This document shows, piece by piece, positions 25,731 through 35,541 of a DNA stretch of 64,000 nt (within the stretch, counting starts at the first letter, position 1; every line of letters starts with the position of its first letter). Made by a program: the position numbers and the translations under genes. This DNA comes from Vibrio rhodolitus. Its GTDB lineage: Bacteria > Pseudomonadota > Gammaproteobacteria > Enterobacterales > Vibrionaceae. The stretch covers positions 1 to 64,000 of the forward strand of contig NZ_QLYZ01000010.1 of the NCBI RefSeq assembly GCF_003350325.1. The letters are read 5' to 3'. The notes under the pieces are model-generated. The model worked only from the letters and a program-made list of their open reading frames with translations. It was not told the origin of the DNA and did not search any database.

Positions 25731-26048
25731 ATGAGATTCAAACTAACTGTTGCGCTATTGGCAGCAGCGACGCTGGCGGGTTGTGCGAACCCAGTAAATA
25801 AAGAATGGTTTGTTACTGATGGCAGCAAAAGTGATGCAGTAATCACTATCGCTTATGATGAAGGTTTGCTTCAACAAGCAGTGGTTGATGAGCAGCAAGC
25901 GCTTGATATGGCGATAGATGGTTGTCGTGCGTGGGGCTTTAAAAGCGCTCAAAGCTTAGGGATTCCGCTTGATCATTGTGCACGTAAAGACAAGTTACTT
26001 GGCTGTGTAAATACGCGCTATACGCAAATCTATCAGTGCACAAATTAA
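25731..26048 (+). CDS. YecR-like lipoprotein
   Basis: A 105-aa predicted outer-membrane or periplasmic lipoprotein. The signal peptide MRFKLTVALLAAATLAGCAN has a clear lipobox (LAGC). The mature part has the YecR pattern: DGSKSDAVITIAYDEG, VVDEQQALDMAIDGCRAWGF and a C-terminal pair of Cys residues. In enteric bacteria YecR is linked to flagellar genes, but the function is unclear. The ATG at 25731, preceded by aagag, is chosen over an upstream in-frame ATG at 25665 because it gives the clean signal peptide. Confidence 0.8.
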   Translation: MRFKLTVALLAAATLAGCANPVNKEWFVTDGSKSDAVITIAYDEGLLQQAVVDEQQALDMAIDGCRAWGFKSAQSLGIPLDHCARKDKLLGCVNTRYTQIYQCTN

Positions 26049-26063
26049 TAGTGATTCACTTTG

Positions 26064-26084
26064 GGGGCATCTTGCCCCTTTTTT
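26064..26084 (+). terminator. Rho-independent terminator of the YecR-like gene
   Basis: Stem ggggca (26064-26069) / tgcccc (26073-26078) with loop tct and a six-T tail, 16 bases after the stop codon. Confidence 0.85.
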
Positions 26085-26469
26085 GTATTTGTGTGTTTCT
26101 CTCTTAACTTTTATTTCACCTCTTATTAAACACATATTTTCCTATCGACTTTCTGTTATTTATAAAATTTACGATTGACAGCGTGATTTTTTCTATATCT
26201 GAAATTCTTGTTATTTCTATCACTAGACGAGAATTTATCTTGTGGGTGAATATTAAATCGCCGCTAGTAAATCAATAAATTAAATTCACGCGAGTTAGCT
26301 GATTAACTATTCATCGCATTTTAATTCTATCCTTTTGATAAAAATTATTATCCAAAAAGTAGTAAAGCAATTTCATATTGATCGCTATAGTGCGTGCGCT
26401 TTGTAACCATATGTTTCCAAAAGCACATTATACGAACTTAACAATTGTCACTCTCGGGGGGGAGAGTAA
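26085..26469. other. AT-rich leader before the chemoreceptor gene
   Basis: About 385 very AT-rich bases with no coding capacity. The only clear element is the strong ribosome binding site ggggggagag just before the ATG at 26470. No riboswitch or sigma-54 site was recognised. Confidence 0.4.
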
Positions 26470-28089
26470 ATGTTAAATAATATATCGATAAGATACCTGG
26501 TCTTGCTGCCGGCTATTGTCATGGGGATCTGCATTGCCTCCATGAGCGCGTTTTCTTTTTATAATATCAAAAGCAATGTGGAGTCACTGAATACAAGTTT
26601 TATTGAAGTATTAGATGAGGAAGGCTTGATAGCAAAGGTTATCGAGGATACTTATAAAATTCGTCTGATCTTAACGTCATCCTCTTTTGTTCATAATAAT
26701 AACTACAGTAAAGATGTTGATAACTGGCTGCGCAGCATTACGGCGAATATGAACTCATTACAAGAGATTGAGGTAATAAAAGCGCACGCAGACGAGACAC
26801 TAGACTACATCAATAAATACGCTTATTTTGCCCAAAATCTATACGTTAAAAAAGAAGAGTATCAAGAGGGGCGGCTTTCTCAAGCAGAGTGGCAAAAGTA
26901 TGATTTACAGGCGACCGAGGCAGGTAATCAAATGGTCGCTTCGGTATTTGATCTTAGCGAGACAATCAAAACATCGGCAGAGCAGCAGATTGAACATTCT
27001 TATCAAGCGTTAGAGCGCATGATTATGATGAGCCTAATGGCGTGTTTGACCGTATTGGGGGTGATCACTTTGGTTGCTTACCTGCTTTCTACGCAGATTG
27101 TTAAACCTATCCTTGGCGCTCAGAGAAACATCAACTTGTTAGCGCGTGGCAATTTGGCAGAGATCGATTTGGACTGTAATGGTACCAATGAAGTGTTCGT
27201 GTTGAACAAAGACCTGCAAAAGTCATGTATTAACCTTTCTTCTACGGTGCAAAGTCTACTAACCGTTAGTGATGAGGTTGCGGCAGCATCGACCGAGCTT
27301 TCCGCTATTATGGAAGATGCTGAGGGTAACGCCCACAAAGAGAGTAATGAAGTGTTGTTGGTTGCATCGGCAATTAACGAGCTGTCGAGCACCGCTGATA
27401 ATGTGCGTGACAATGCTGTTATGGCTGATGAAAAGTCGCGTCAAATTGAAGGTATTACTGAGAAAGGGGTGGCAATATTTAATCAAAGCTTTGCCGCGAA
27501 TAAGGATGTCAGCATCAGCCTTGCGGAAATGGCGGACATAGTTCTGTCGGTGAAAAATCAGTCTGATAAGATCAGCACTGTGATTGATGTGATCCGCTCT
27601 ATTTCAGAGCAAACTAACTTATTGGCGCTGAATGCCGCGATTGAAGCAGCCCGAGCTGGTGAGTCTGGTCGAGGCTTTGCTGTGGTGGCAGATGAAGTGC
27701 GTATGCTTGCTAAGCGTACCTCTGATTCAACCTCGGAAATTCAATCGATCATTGAAGAGTTGCAACAGCAATCTGAAAAAGCCAATGTCAGCATGGATAC
27801 CTGCTTAAACTTAGTCGAGCGTAACCAAGAGCTCGCGCAAGAGGTTAATGCGGCGCTGCATTCAATAGCGGGCTCTATTTCTGAGATTACGGAAATTAAT
27901 ACTTTAGTGGCTACAGCCTCTGAAGAGCAGTCTCAAGTGACGATGGAATTAAACAGCAATATCAATAATATTTCCGACATTATCAGTATTAATACTGCCG
28001 GTATTACCCAAAGTGTAAGTGCTTCACGGCAGTTATCAGAGCTTGCAGAATCGCAAAAGCAGCAGTTGTCATTTTTCACTGTCGCCTAG
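26470..28089 (+). CDS. Methyl-accepting chemotaxis protein
   Basis: A 539-aa inner-membrane chemoreceptor. TM1 spans about 10-30, and a periplasmic four-helix-bundle-like sensor follows to about 187 ([19 protein letters not shown]). TM2 spans about 188-208, then a HAMP domain. The cytoplasmic signalling hairpin has the conserved tip [20 protein letters not shown], which binds CheW and CheA. There is no C-terminal NWETF-like CheR tether. The sensor resembles the helical-bundle ligand-binding type; the ligand is unknown. A strong ggggggagag site supports the start. The following Usp gene is 113 bases away and likely separately expressed. Confidence 0.93.
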   Translation: MLNNISIRYLVLLPAIVMGICIASMSAFSFYNIKSNVESLNTSFIEVLDEEGLIAKVIEDTYKIRLILTSSSFVHNNNYSKDVDNWLRSITANMNSLQEIEVIKAHADETLDYINKYAYFAQNLYVKKEEYQEGRLSQAEWQKYDLQATEAGNQMVASVFDLSETIKTSAEQQIEHSYQALERMIMMSLMACLTVLGVITLVAYLLSTQIVKPILGAQRNINLLARGNLAEIDLDCNGTNEVFVLNKDLQKSCINLSSTVQSLLTVSDEVAAASTELSAIMEDAEGNAHKESNEVLLVASAINELSSTADNVRDNAVMADEKSRQIEGITEKGVAIFNQSFAANKDVSISLAEMADIVLSVKNQSDKISTVIDVIRSISEQTNLLALNAAIEAARAGESGRGFAVVADEVRMLAKRTSDSTSEIQSIIEELQQQSEKANVSMDTCLNLVERNQELAQEVNAALHSIAGSISEITEINTLVATASEEQSQVTMELNSNINNISDIISINTAGITQSVSASRQLSELAESQKQQLSFFTVA

Positions 28090-28092
28090 AGA

Positions 28093-28122
28093 TAAAAAAC
28101 GCAGAATATCTGTGCTTTTTTA
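28093..28122 (+). terminator. Weak terminator-like hairpin after the chemoreceptor gene
   Basis: An imperfect inverted repeat (aaaaaacgcaga / tctgtgctttttt) ends in a T run four bases after the chemoreceptor stop codon. The stem has mismatches, so efficiency is doubtful. Confidence 0.45.
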
Positions 28123-28202
28123 ATAATTCGCGATCTTGATGACACTATTTTACTCAGGCTAGCGCTATGCTCGTTAATGAAAACTTAGCTGAGGGCGTAG
28201 AT

Positions 28203-28622
28203 ATGAAATACAAGCATATTCTTGTGGCGTTAGATCTCTCTGATGAAAGCAAAGTGCTGATCGATAGAGCGGTTTCTCTTGCAGAAATGGTAGGGTCAAA
28301 AGTCTCGTTTATTCATGTTGATGGCAATATTGGAGAGGTCTATCCCGAGCTGGTGGATATTCAAGCCGAGCCAGAGCAGCGACCACTTAATCTGCATGCT
28401 ATGGACTATCTGCATAAGTTTCAAAAATATACCGATCATCCAATAGCGCATTTCTTTGTTGGTACCGGAGATTTAGCCGATAAGCTAAAAGACATTACCA
28501 AAGAGCAAGAAGTGGATTTGATCATTTGTGGTCACCACCATGACTTTATTAGCCACTTTATTTCTTACTCGCGCCGCCTACTTAATAAAGCGACGGTGGA
28601 TATTTTGGTTGTGCCAGTCTAG
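28203..28622 (+). CDS. Universal stress protein, UspA family
   Basis: A 139-aa cytoplasmic protein. It begins MKYKHILVALDLSDESKVLI, the standard first strand and helix of UspA. It continues with AVSLAEMVGSKVSFIHVD and ends LNKATVDILVVPV, the usual C-terminal strand. The atypical ...DLIICGHHHDF region replaces the G-x2-G-x9-G(S/T) ATP-binding loop, so this is probably the non-ATP-binding UspA subtype. The ATG at 28203 has gagg eight bases upstream and fits the family start better than the upstream in-frame ATG at 28167. Confidence 0.9.
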   Translation: MKYKHILVALDLSDESKVLIDRAVSLAEMVGSKVSFIHVDGNIGEVYPELVDIQAEPEQRPLNLHAMDYLHKFQKYTDHPIAHFFVGTGDLADKLKDITKEQEVDLIICGHHHDFISHFISYSRRLLNKATVDILVVPV

Positions 28623-28670
28623 CTGACATCGAATTACTGAGCGAAATCAGGTCGCTAGAATCGACAAACT

Positions 28671-28697
28671 AAGGGATACCACGCGGTATCCCTTTTT
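28671..28697 (+). terminator. Rho-independent terminator after the Usp gene
   Basis: A perfect 10-bp stem aagggatacc / ggtatccctt around acgc, with a T5 tail. Confidence 0.9.
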
Positions 28698-28722
28698 GCT
28701 GTTACTGTGATAGTTGCTGTGA

Positions 28723-28941
28723 GTGCTGCTGAGGCAATTGCTGGGTAATGATTTTACTGTGCAGCAAGCAGAGCAACGCAACATCATTACTCAATTTGTA
28801 CCAAAAGCTGAGTTGGACGCGTTTTTGTAAACCACACCAGCGATCATTGCTGCGTTCTTGAAACATGGCGGACAAACAGAACGCGAGGCGAAAGATATTC
28901 AAGGCATCTTTGTTGATACAGCGGCAGAGCTTAGCCAATAA
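28723..28941 (+). pseudogene. Probable degraded coding fragment
   Basis: One frame reads QLLGNDFTVQQAEQRNIITQ and on to a stop at 28828-28830. It then continues protein-like in the same frame (AIIAAFLKHGGQTEREAKDI, ending AAELSQ) to a second stop at 28939-28941. A single in-frame stop separates two plausible halves, and no start codon with a ribosome binding site is present. The family is not recognised. It may be a short dead remnant. Confidence 0.3.
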
Positions 28942-29412
28942 GCTAATCTTAATTGCCTTAACTAGATAAAACACTTTCATATACCCAGATGGTTGCTCAC
29001 TCTCTGGGTATTTTTATATTCCTATTAATATTTTTACTTAAAACCAATTAATTAATATTCTTTTTTCAATTAGATAGTGGTTGTTCATAATGTTAAATAT
29101 TGATTTCAAATGTTATTGGTTTTCAATCTGACTTTGATTGTTTCCAAAATGGCGACAATAAGAAGGTGGGTGAAATGAGGTGTAGTGATAAGTTGTTGTT
29201 TTTATTCGGTTGTATCTGGGATTGTAAAACTACAATCTGTAAGGCATCACAAAAGTTAAGGTCTTTAAAATCGGTGGAATTTTTTAGTTATAGCGTGAAT
29301 GTTAAATTTGTCTAAGATGTGGGGCACTACAAAGGTTATCGAATTTGCACCAGATATTTACTTTATCTAGGTGTTAATCATTAACAAAAATAACTATGTC
29401 GTGGACAAAAGA
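28942..29412. other. Promoter region before the lactate operon
   Basis: About 470 AT-rich bases without a credible gene. It must contain the lldP-lut promoter and its control sites, but I could not identify a specific operator. Confidence 0.4.
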
Positions 29413-30996
29413 ATGCTAAACCTGATTATTTCTACCATTCCGATTATTTTATTAATCTGGATGATGACCAAGAAAAACGCTTTACCGTCGCACATTGCAC
29501 TACCTCTGACTGCATTACTGATCGGACTGATTCAACTTTTCTACTTCGGTGCAGATAGCACCCATTTAATCGCTAATATTATTGCTGGCTCCCTTTCTGC
29601 TATTACCCCAATTTCAATTATTGCTGGCGCTATTTTACTTAACCGCACCATTGCCATTACTGGCGCTGAAACCGTGATTCGTTATTGGCTAGAGAGCATC
29701 AGCCGTAACCAAGTGGCGCAGTTGATGATCATCGGCTGGGCGTTCGCTTTTATGATTGAAGGTGCTTCTGGTTTTGGTACACCGGCGGCGATCGCCGCAC
29801 CGATTCTGGTTGGGTTAGGCTTTCCCGCGCTGCGTGTGGCGATGCTGGCATTGGTGATGAACTCAGTACCGGTTTCTTTTGGCGCGGTGGGTACGCCGAC
29901 TTGGTTTGGCTTTGCTGGTCTAGGTTTGGATGAAGCGGCGCTGTTAAATATCGGTCAGTACTCGGCTATTTTGCATACTGTCGCAGCGTTTGTGATCCCC
30001 GTTATTGCGCTGAGTTTTGTGGTGGATTGGCAAGCCATCAGACGCAACCTTATCTTTATTCAATTAAGTGTGCTCTCTTGCACTGTGCCTTACGTTTTGT
30101 TTGCCCAGTGGAATTATGAGTTTCCTGCTCTTGTAGGGGGCGCAATTGGTTTGGCTCTCTCGGTTGTGCTTGCTCGCTACAATATTGGTATGGAAAAACG
30201 CGCTGAGCAGAGTGAGCAACCTAGTGCTCAAGTTACCTTTGCCCAAGTGTTCAAAGCGATGAGTCCAACACTACTGCTGATCGCCATTTTGATTGTTACC
30301 CGTATCCAGCAATTGGGCATCAAAGCTCTGCTTACTGATACGACCCCAATGTTTAGCTTGAATCTCGGTTCGCTGGGGGAATTTAGCCTAAGCCATGCGC
30401 TTATCATCAAGTTTGCTCATATTCTTGGTACTGATGCTGCGTGGTCATACAAAACACTTTACGTGCCAGCGCTTATCCCATTTTTGCTGGTGGTGTTTGT
30501 TTCAATTTTTATCTTCAGCATGTCGCGCTCGCAAGTCACACAAGTGTTTGCTGAGACGGGTAGCCGAATCAAAATTCCGTTTATTGCCTTGGTGGGCGCG
30601 CTCATCATGGTCAAGTTTATGATGATGGGCGGCAGCAACTCACCAATCATGACCACAGGTCGCGCATTCTCTGATTTGATGGGCACCAACTGGCAGTTCT
30701 TCGCTTCATATCTTGGCGCGCTCGGCGCTTTCTTCTCAGGCTCAGCGACGGTTTCAAACCTTACCTTTGGTGGTATTCAGCAAACCATCGCACATAACGT
30801 TGGCTTGCCAGAGCATTTGGTGTTGGCGCTGCAATCGGTTGGCGGCGCGATGGGCAATATGGTGTGTATCAATAACATTATCGCGGTTTCCACCATCTTA
30901 GGTATTTCTAACCAAGAAGGTTACATCATCAAGCGTACCGTGGTGCCAATGGTGTTGTATGGCGCAATCGTCGCCGTTGTAAGTTTGGCGCTGTAA
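29413..30996 (+). CDS. lldP: L-lactate permease
   Basis: A 527-aa inner-membrane LctP-family transporter that imports L-lactate (and often glycolate or D-lactate) with protons. About 13 helices are predicted. Landmarks include the IEGASGFGTPAAIAAPILV segment, VPVSFGAVGTPTWFG, GALIMVKFMMMGGSNSP and GAMGNMVCINNIIAVSTILG. The ATG at 29413 gives the usual MLNLII start. In-frame GTG codons at 29371 and 29401 are alternatives. It leads an operon with lutABC, 98 bases downstream, which fits lactate uptake and oxidation. Confidence 0.92.
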   Translation: MLNLIISTIPIILLIWMMTKKNALPSHIALPLTALLIGLIQLFYFGADSTHLIANIIAGSLSAITPISIIAGAILLNRTIAITGAETVIRYWLESISRNQVAQLMIIGWAFAFMIEGASGFGTPAAIAAPILVGLGFPALRVAMLALVMNSVPVSFGAVGTPTWFGFAGLGLDEAALLNIGQYSAILHTVAAFVIPVIALSFVVDWQAIRRNLIFIQLSVLSCTVPYVLFAQWNYEFPALVGGAIGLALSVVLARYNIGMEKRAEQSEQPSAQVTFAQVFKAMSPTLLLIAILIVTRIQQLGIKALLTDTTPMFSLNLGSLGEFSLSHALIIKFAHILGTDAAWSYKTLYVPALIPFLLVVFVSIFIFSMSRSQVTQVFAETGSRIKIPFIALVGALIMVKFMMMGGSNSPIMTTGRAFSDLMGTNWQFFASYLGALGAFFSGSATVSNLTFGGIQQTIAHNVGLPEHLVLALQSVGGAMGNMVCINNIIAVSTILGISNQEGYIIKRTVVPMVLYGAIVAVVSLAL

Positions 30997-31094
30997 GTAA
31001 AAATATTGAAATGCGTAGCACTCGAGTTTGTGCAGAGCACTACGCTTAAACAAATAAATATATCTATAAAAAATTCCTTAATCGGAGCAATGTT

Positions 31095-31814
31095 ATGAAG
31101 ATTAACTTCTTTGTCACCTGTATTTGCGACACAGTGAAGTCTGAAGTTGCAAAGAAAACCGTGTTACTGCTTGAAGAGCTCGGTTGCGAAATTTTATTCC
31201 CTAAAAAGCAGGGTTGCTGTGGTCAGCCTTCACTCAATAGTGGCTACATCGAGCAGAGCAAACCAGCGATGAAAAATTTGATTGAAGCGTTTGAAGGCAA
31301 TGACTACCCAATCGTGACTCCTGCGGGATCTTGTGCAGCAGCGATCAAGAAATACCCAGAGTATTTAGCCGATGAACCAGAATGGGCAGTGCGAGCACAA
31401 AATGTGGCTGACCGTTTGTATGAGCTCACTCAGTTTATCGTCAATGAGCTCGGTGTGACTAATGTTGGCGCTCGCCTTAAAGGTCGTGCGGTGTACCACC
31501 CATCATGCAGTTTGATCCGTAAATTGGGTGTGCGTGAAGAGCCTTTGGCGCTACTAGGCGCGGTTGAAGGCTTAGAAATGTTGCCAATTAAAAATCAAGA
31601 AACCTGTTGCGGCTTTGGCGGTACGTTCTCGGTCAAGATGGCAGAAATCTCTGGCGAGATGGTCAAAGAGAAGGTGCAGCATATTAGTGAAGTTGAACCG
31701 GACTTTTTGATTGGCGCTGACAGCAGTTGTCTACTCAATATTGGTGGTCGCATTTCACGTGAAGGCAAGCCAGTGAAAGTAATGCACATTGTTGATGTGC
31801 TGCTAAGCCGATAG
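31095..31814 (+). CDS. lutA: L-lactate oxidation complex subunit LutA (LldE)
   Basis: A 239-aa cytoplasmic protein with two CCG (Cys-rich) domains: KKQGCCGQPSLNSG at about 36-50 and NQETCCGFGGTF at about 165. These bind an Fe-S cluster, as in LutA/LldE and the glycolate oxidase GlcF family. LutA, LutB and LutC together oxidise L-lactate to pyruvate without a flavin dehydrogenase. The ATG is preceded by cggag. lutB follows directly. Confidence 0.93.
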   Translation: MKINFFVTCICDTVKSEVAKKTVLLLEELGCEILFPKKQGCCGQPSLNSGYIEQSKPAMKNLIEAFEGNDYPIVTPAGSCAAAIKKYPEYLADEPEWAVRAQNVADRLYELTQFIVNELGVTNVGARLKGRAVYHPSCSLIRKLGVREEPLALLGAVEGLEMLPIKNQETCCGFGGTFSVKMAEISGEMVKEKVQHISEVEPDFLIGADSSCLLNIGGRISREGKPVKVMHIVDVLLSR

Positions 31815-31826
31815 GAGTGATTGGTT

Positions 31827-33242
31827 ATGTCGATGAAAACCAGTAACGAAAGTTTTAAGCAGCGTATCGATGTGCATATGAAAGACGACTTCATGCTTAA
31901 ATCGGTCGCTAATGCTCAAGAGCGTATGTTCGCCAATCGTCAGATTGCCGCAGATAAGCTAGGTAACTGGGAACAGTGGCGTGAAATGGGGATGGATATT
32001 CGCAATCACGTACTGGAAAATTTGGATTATTACCTGCATCAGTTGAGTGAAAAAGTGCTCGATAATGGCGGGCATGTTTTCTTTGCCAAAACCGCGCAAG
32101 ATGCGACCGATTATATTGAAGGCATCCTCAAGGCGAAAAACGCCAAGAAAGTGGTGAAATCGAAATCGATGGTGACCGAAGAGATCGGTCTGAACCAAAT
32201 GATTCAGCGTAATGACTGTGAAGTGATTGAAACCGACTTGGGCGAATACATTCTGCAAGTTGATGATTGCGATCCACCGTCACACATCGTGGTCCCGGCG
32301 CTGCACAAAAACCGCACTCAGATTAAAGACATCTTTAAAGACAAGCTTAACTATCAAGGCAGTGATGATCCGGAAGAGATGACTCGCTTTGTGCGTAATC
32401 ATATCCGCCATGACTTTTTAGAAGCGGATATTGGTATTACCGGTTGTAACTTTGCCGTTGCTGAGTCAGGTACGGTTGCGCTGGTGACCAACGAAGGTAA
32501 CGCCCGTCTTGCCACTAGCTTGCCGAAAACCCACATCGCCGTGATGGGCATGGAGCGCATGGTGCCAACTTTTGAAGAGTTGGATATTGTGATTAGCTTG
32601 CTGTGCCGCAGTGCAGTGGGACTGCCGTTGACCGGTTATGTTACTGCGTTAACCGGACCACGTGAGGACGATCAGTGTGATGGTCCAGAAGAGTTTCATC
32701 TTGTGATTGTCGATAATGGTCGCTCGGATATCCTCGGCTCAGAGTTTCGCGACATTTTACGTTGCGTGCGCTGCGCAGCCTGTGTGAATACCTGCCCAGC
32801 TTATCGTCATATTGGCGGTCAGTCTTATGGTTCAATCTACTCCGGTCCAATTGGTGCGGTGCTATCGCCACTGCTTGGCGGCTATGATGACTTTAAAGAA
32901 TTGCCATACGCGTGCAGCTTGTGCAAAGCGTGTCACGATGTTTGTCCGGTGAAGATTCCGTTATCCGATTTGCTGCTTAAACACCGCGAAAAAATGGGTG
33001 AGCAAGGCATTACACCGCTAAGCGAACGTGCGGTGGTGAAGGGCTTTACCATTGCTAATGCGACGCCACTGGTGTGGAACCTCGGTGTCAAAGTGGGCGC
33101 GGTGATGGGCGGCATGCTGATCAAAAATGGCAAAATGCCGTTTAATGTTGGCGTGATTGGTAAGTGGTCACAAACTCGTGACTTGCCGGAGCCTGACGGC
33201 GAGTCGTTCCGCAGTTGGTTTGAATCTCGAGAGAAGAAATAG
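31827..33242 (+). CDS. lutB: L-lactate oxidation iron-sulfur protein LutB (LldF)
   Basis: A 471-aa cytoplasmic protein. The N-terminal and central LUD domain ([20 protein letters not shown]) is followed by two 4Fe-4S ferredoxin motifs, [14 protein letters not shown] and [14 protein letters not shown]. This is the standard LutB layout and passes electrons from lactate oxidation to the respiratory chain. ATG 31827 is chosen, with taggag about nine bases upstream; another ATG is two codons later. It lies 12 bases after lutA. Confidence 0.93.
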   Translation: MSMKTSNESFKQRIDVHMKDDFMLKSVANAQERMFANRQIAADKLGNWEQWREMGMDIRNHVLENLDYYLHQLSEKVLDNGGHVFFAKTAQDATDYIEGILKAKNAKKVVKSKSMVTEEIGLNQMIQRNDCEVIETDLGEYILQVDDCDPPSHIVVPALHKNRTQIKDIFKDKLNYQGSDDPEEMTRFVRNHIRHDFLEADIGITGCNFAVAESGTVALVTNEGNARLATSLPKTHIAVMGMERMVPTFEELDIVISLLCRSAVGLPLTGYVTALTGPREDDQCDGPEEFHLVIVDNGRSDILGSEFRDILRCVRCAACVNTCPAYRHIGGQSYGSIYSGPIGAVLSPLLGGYDDFKELPYACSLCKACHDVCPVKIPLSDLLLKHREKMGEQGITPLSERAVVKGFTIANATPLVWNLGVKVGAVMGGMLIKNGKMPFNVGVIGKWSQTRDLPEPDGESFRSWFESREKK

Positions 33243-33253
33243 GAGTGATGGGC

Positions 33254-34009
33254 ATGTCTAATACTACAGATAGAGAGCAGCGTTTGCACAACCGCACTTC
33301 ATTTCTGGCTAACATTGCACACCAACTTGGGCGTGACAAGCCAGTGACAGAAGTGGAGCGTCCAGCGCTGCGCCATACCTGCCAAAAAGAGGTCATGGCA
33401 AGTTTTAGCCAAGATGAGCTAAAAGATGAATTGGTCCGTTACACTGAAACATCGCTCGGTGCGCATGCGGTGGTGACAACGAAAGCGGAACTGGAAGCGA
33501 CGTTAAAACAGGTGTGCCTAGATTATTGCAAAGATGAGCTAGGTGAAGCGCTTACAGGTGAGACTATTTTGTCAGCCTCGGCAGAGTTGCTTGAGCTAGT
33601 CTCACCGCAAGCATTAGAAACAGATCAGCATAGCGTGCATGTTTGGGATGCTGCGGCAGGTTTTGAGGCGAATGTAACCATTGCTGAGCGCGCTAAAGTC
33701 GGCATTGTGCTTGCAGAGCAGGCATTGGCAGAGTCCGGTACCATGGTACTTTATAGCCAAGTGAATCAAGGTCGAGCGGTGAGCTTATTACCAGAAGCCT
33801 CGGTCTTTGTGGTGGCTAAGAGCAACCTGATGCCTCGCTTAACCCAAGCAGCCGCGCTATTGCATCAAAAAGCCAGCCAAGGTGAGCGAGTGCCATCTTG
33901 CGTTAACTTCATCTCGGGTCCAAGTTCCACCGCCGATATCGAGCTAATTAAGGTGGTCGGGGTACACGGTCCAGTATTTGCGACCTATGTGATTATTGAT
34001 GATATGTGA
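33254..34009 (+). CDS. lutC: L-lactate utilisation protein LutC (LldG)
   Basis: A 251-aa cytoplasmic LUD-domain protein. Family features are an N-terminal helical segment and the C-terminal half with IAERAKVGIVLAEQALAESG, VVAKSNLMPRL and FISGPSSTADIELIKVVGVH. It completes the LutABC complex. The ATG at 33254 is chosen because aggag at 33241-33245, which overlaps the lutB stop, is eight bases upstream. Two earlier in-frame starts (33245, 33248) are too close to that site. Confidence 0.92.
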   Translation: MSNTTDREQRLHNRTSFLANIAHQLGRDKPVTEVERPALRHTCQKEVMASFSQDELKDELVRYTETSLGAHAVVTTKAELEATLKQVCLDYCKDELGEALTGETILSASAELLELVSPQALETDQHSVHVWDAAAGFEANVTIAERAKVGIVLAEQALAESGTMVLYSQVNQGRAVSLLPEASVFVVAKSNLMPRLTQAAALLHQKASQGERVPSCVNFISGPSSTADIELIKVVGVHGPVFATYVIIDDM

Positions 34010-34162
34010 CTATCTACGTTAGGAAAGTAATCAACGCTAAAAAAGTATCAACGCTAGGAAAGTGACGTTAACAAGACGTGATGGTGTCACGTCACGCAGG
34101 TAAGAATTTGCTCTTTGGGAACTCTTTACCCATTACTCAATGGGAACAGGAAGTAGAGCAAT

Positions 34163-34198
34163 AAGGCACACTCTATTATTTTAGGGTGTGCCTTTTTA
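34163..34198 (+). terminator. Rho-independent terminator of the lldP-lutABC operon
   Basis: A 9-bp stem aaggcacac / gtgtgcctt with a 14-base AT-rich loop and a T5 tail, about 150 bases after lutC. Confidence 0.8.
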
Positions 34199-34283
34199 AT
34201 TGTATCAACGCAATCCAGTTAAGTATTGAAATTACTTGGGTGTATAATTGATTCAATGAGTTATTAGGCATAAAGAGCATGTG

Positions 34284-35186
34284 ATGGCACAGATAGATGA
34301 TCTGGTTTTATTTACCCAAGTTGTAGAGCATGGCTCTTTTAGTCAAGTTGCACAGGCGAACCACATCACTAAATCGATGGTGAGCAAGCGAGTCAGCAAA
34401 CTTGAGAGTGATTTAGGTACTCAGTTGCTTTATCGCACCACCCGTAAACTGACGCTCACCGAAGCGGGTGAAGTGCTTTACTACCGCGCCAAAGACATTA
34501 ATGCCACAGCGAAAGCGGCATTTGATGCGGTGACTGGCTACAACGAAAACCTTTCAGGTCATATTCGTATGTCGGTGCCGACCATTTCAGGTGAGCTATT
34601 GCTCGCGGAAGCTATTTCTGATTTTTGTCAGCAAAATCCAGGTCTAACCGTGGATATGGCGATGGACAATAATTTTGTCGATTTGATAGCGGACAATTAC
34701 GACCTCGTGATCCGCACGGGTTATCTCGAAGACTCCAGCTTGATCGCGCGTTTTATCTTCAACTCGCATTGGGCGGTGTGTGCCTCGCCAGACTATCTAG
34801 CAGAGCATGGCTCGCCAGAGCTACCCAATGATCTGCGTAAACACAATTGTTTAGGTTACACCCACGAAAGTGGCGGCACCTTTGAGTGGCAGTTTAAAAA
34901 CAACAGCGACGTTTATACTGTTAAAGTCAACGGTAACTTTTCATCCAATAATGCCGCGGCGCTGCGCAAGTCGGTGCTCGCTGGTAATGGTATTGCCTAC
35001 TTACCAATGTGCCTAATTTACGATGATATTCAGCAGGGTAACCTAGTTGAAGTGCTTAAACCGCACAGTGCCAAAGTGGTTGGGGTCTATGCGGTGTATC
35101 CATACACCAGAAAACCTGCCAAACGTATTCAAGTTTTGATTGAACATATTCGCCAGCGCTACCTTGCGATGCAAGAGCGATTTTAG
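34284..35186 (+). CDS. LysR-family transcriptional regulator
   Basis: A 300-aa cytoplasmic DNA-binding regulator. The N-terminal winged helix-turn-helix is clear (LVLFTQVVEHGSFSQVAQAN, KSMVSKRVSKLE, TTRKLTLTEAGE), followed by a substrate-binding domain. The C-terminus is short and basic. ATG 34284 with aaagag upstream is preferred to the GTG one codon earlier. It sits between the lactate operon and the BCCT/AcnX operon on the same strand. By position it most likely senses the substrate of the downstream catabolic operon, but regulation of lut cannot be excluded. Confidence 0.92.
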   Translation: MAQIDDLVLFTQVVEHGSFSQVAQANHITKSMVSKRVSKLESDLGTQLLYRTTRKLTLTEAGEVLYYRAKDINATAKAAFDAVTGYNENLSGHIRMSVPTISGELLLAEAISDFCQQNPGLTVDMAMDNNFVDLIADNYDLVIRTGYLEDSSLIARFIFNSHWAVCASPDYLAEHGSPELPNDLRKHNCLGYTHESGGTFEWQFKNNSDVYTVKVNGNFSSNNAAALRKSVLAGNGIAYLPMCLIYDDIQQGNLVEVLKPHSAKVVGVYAVYPYTRKPAKRIQVLIEHIRQRYLAMQERF

Positions 35187-35541
35187 GCTGTTGCGGTACG
35201 CATTGTTACTAAGCTAGGTCAGTTTTTAGTGTAAAATTCACGATTGTTTTTCTATTTGTGAACAATGTCATCTTATATATTTCTTACTAAGACCATGGTC
35301 ACATCAAAAGAAAAATAGATGAGTAATATGAAGTGGAATCAAAATTTCTATAACACATATGGATTGGTTATGAATTCACTGAGAAAAGCAAAAATTTGCA
35401 GTTTATCTAATAAAGCTCATCATTCCTGCCTAGCTTTCGCTTAATCCTTCCTTTCTATCCAGAAGTTATTTCTGGTCGCTACACTATTTTAAAATACTTT
35501 TCTATCGATCTATTTTATTAAATTGATGCGAGGATGATCTT
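35187..35541. other. Leader of the BCCT/AcnX operon
   Basis: A 355-base AT-rich gap likely containing the operon promoter and LysR binding sites (T-N11-A type boxes are too degenerate to call here). A good ribosome binding site, gcgaggatgatctt, precedes the transporter ATG. No gene was seen. Confidence 0.4.

Noticed and set aside
28702..28980. Minus-strand 92-codon open frame
   Set aside because: Glutamine-rich N-terminal part and no start signal; the plus-strand frame over the same bases looks more protein-like and itself seems degraded.
29100..29315. 71-codon plus-strand open frame before lldP
   Set aside because: Starts without a ribosome binding site and has no recognisable domain; probably random in AT-rich DNA.
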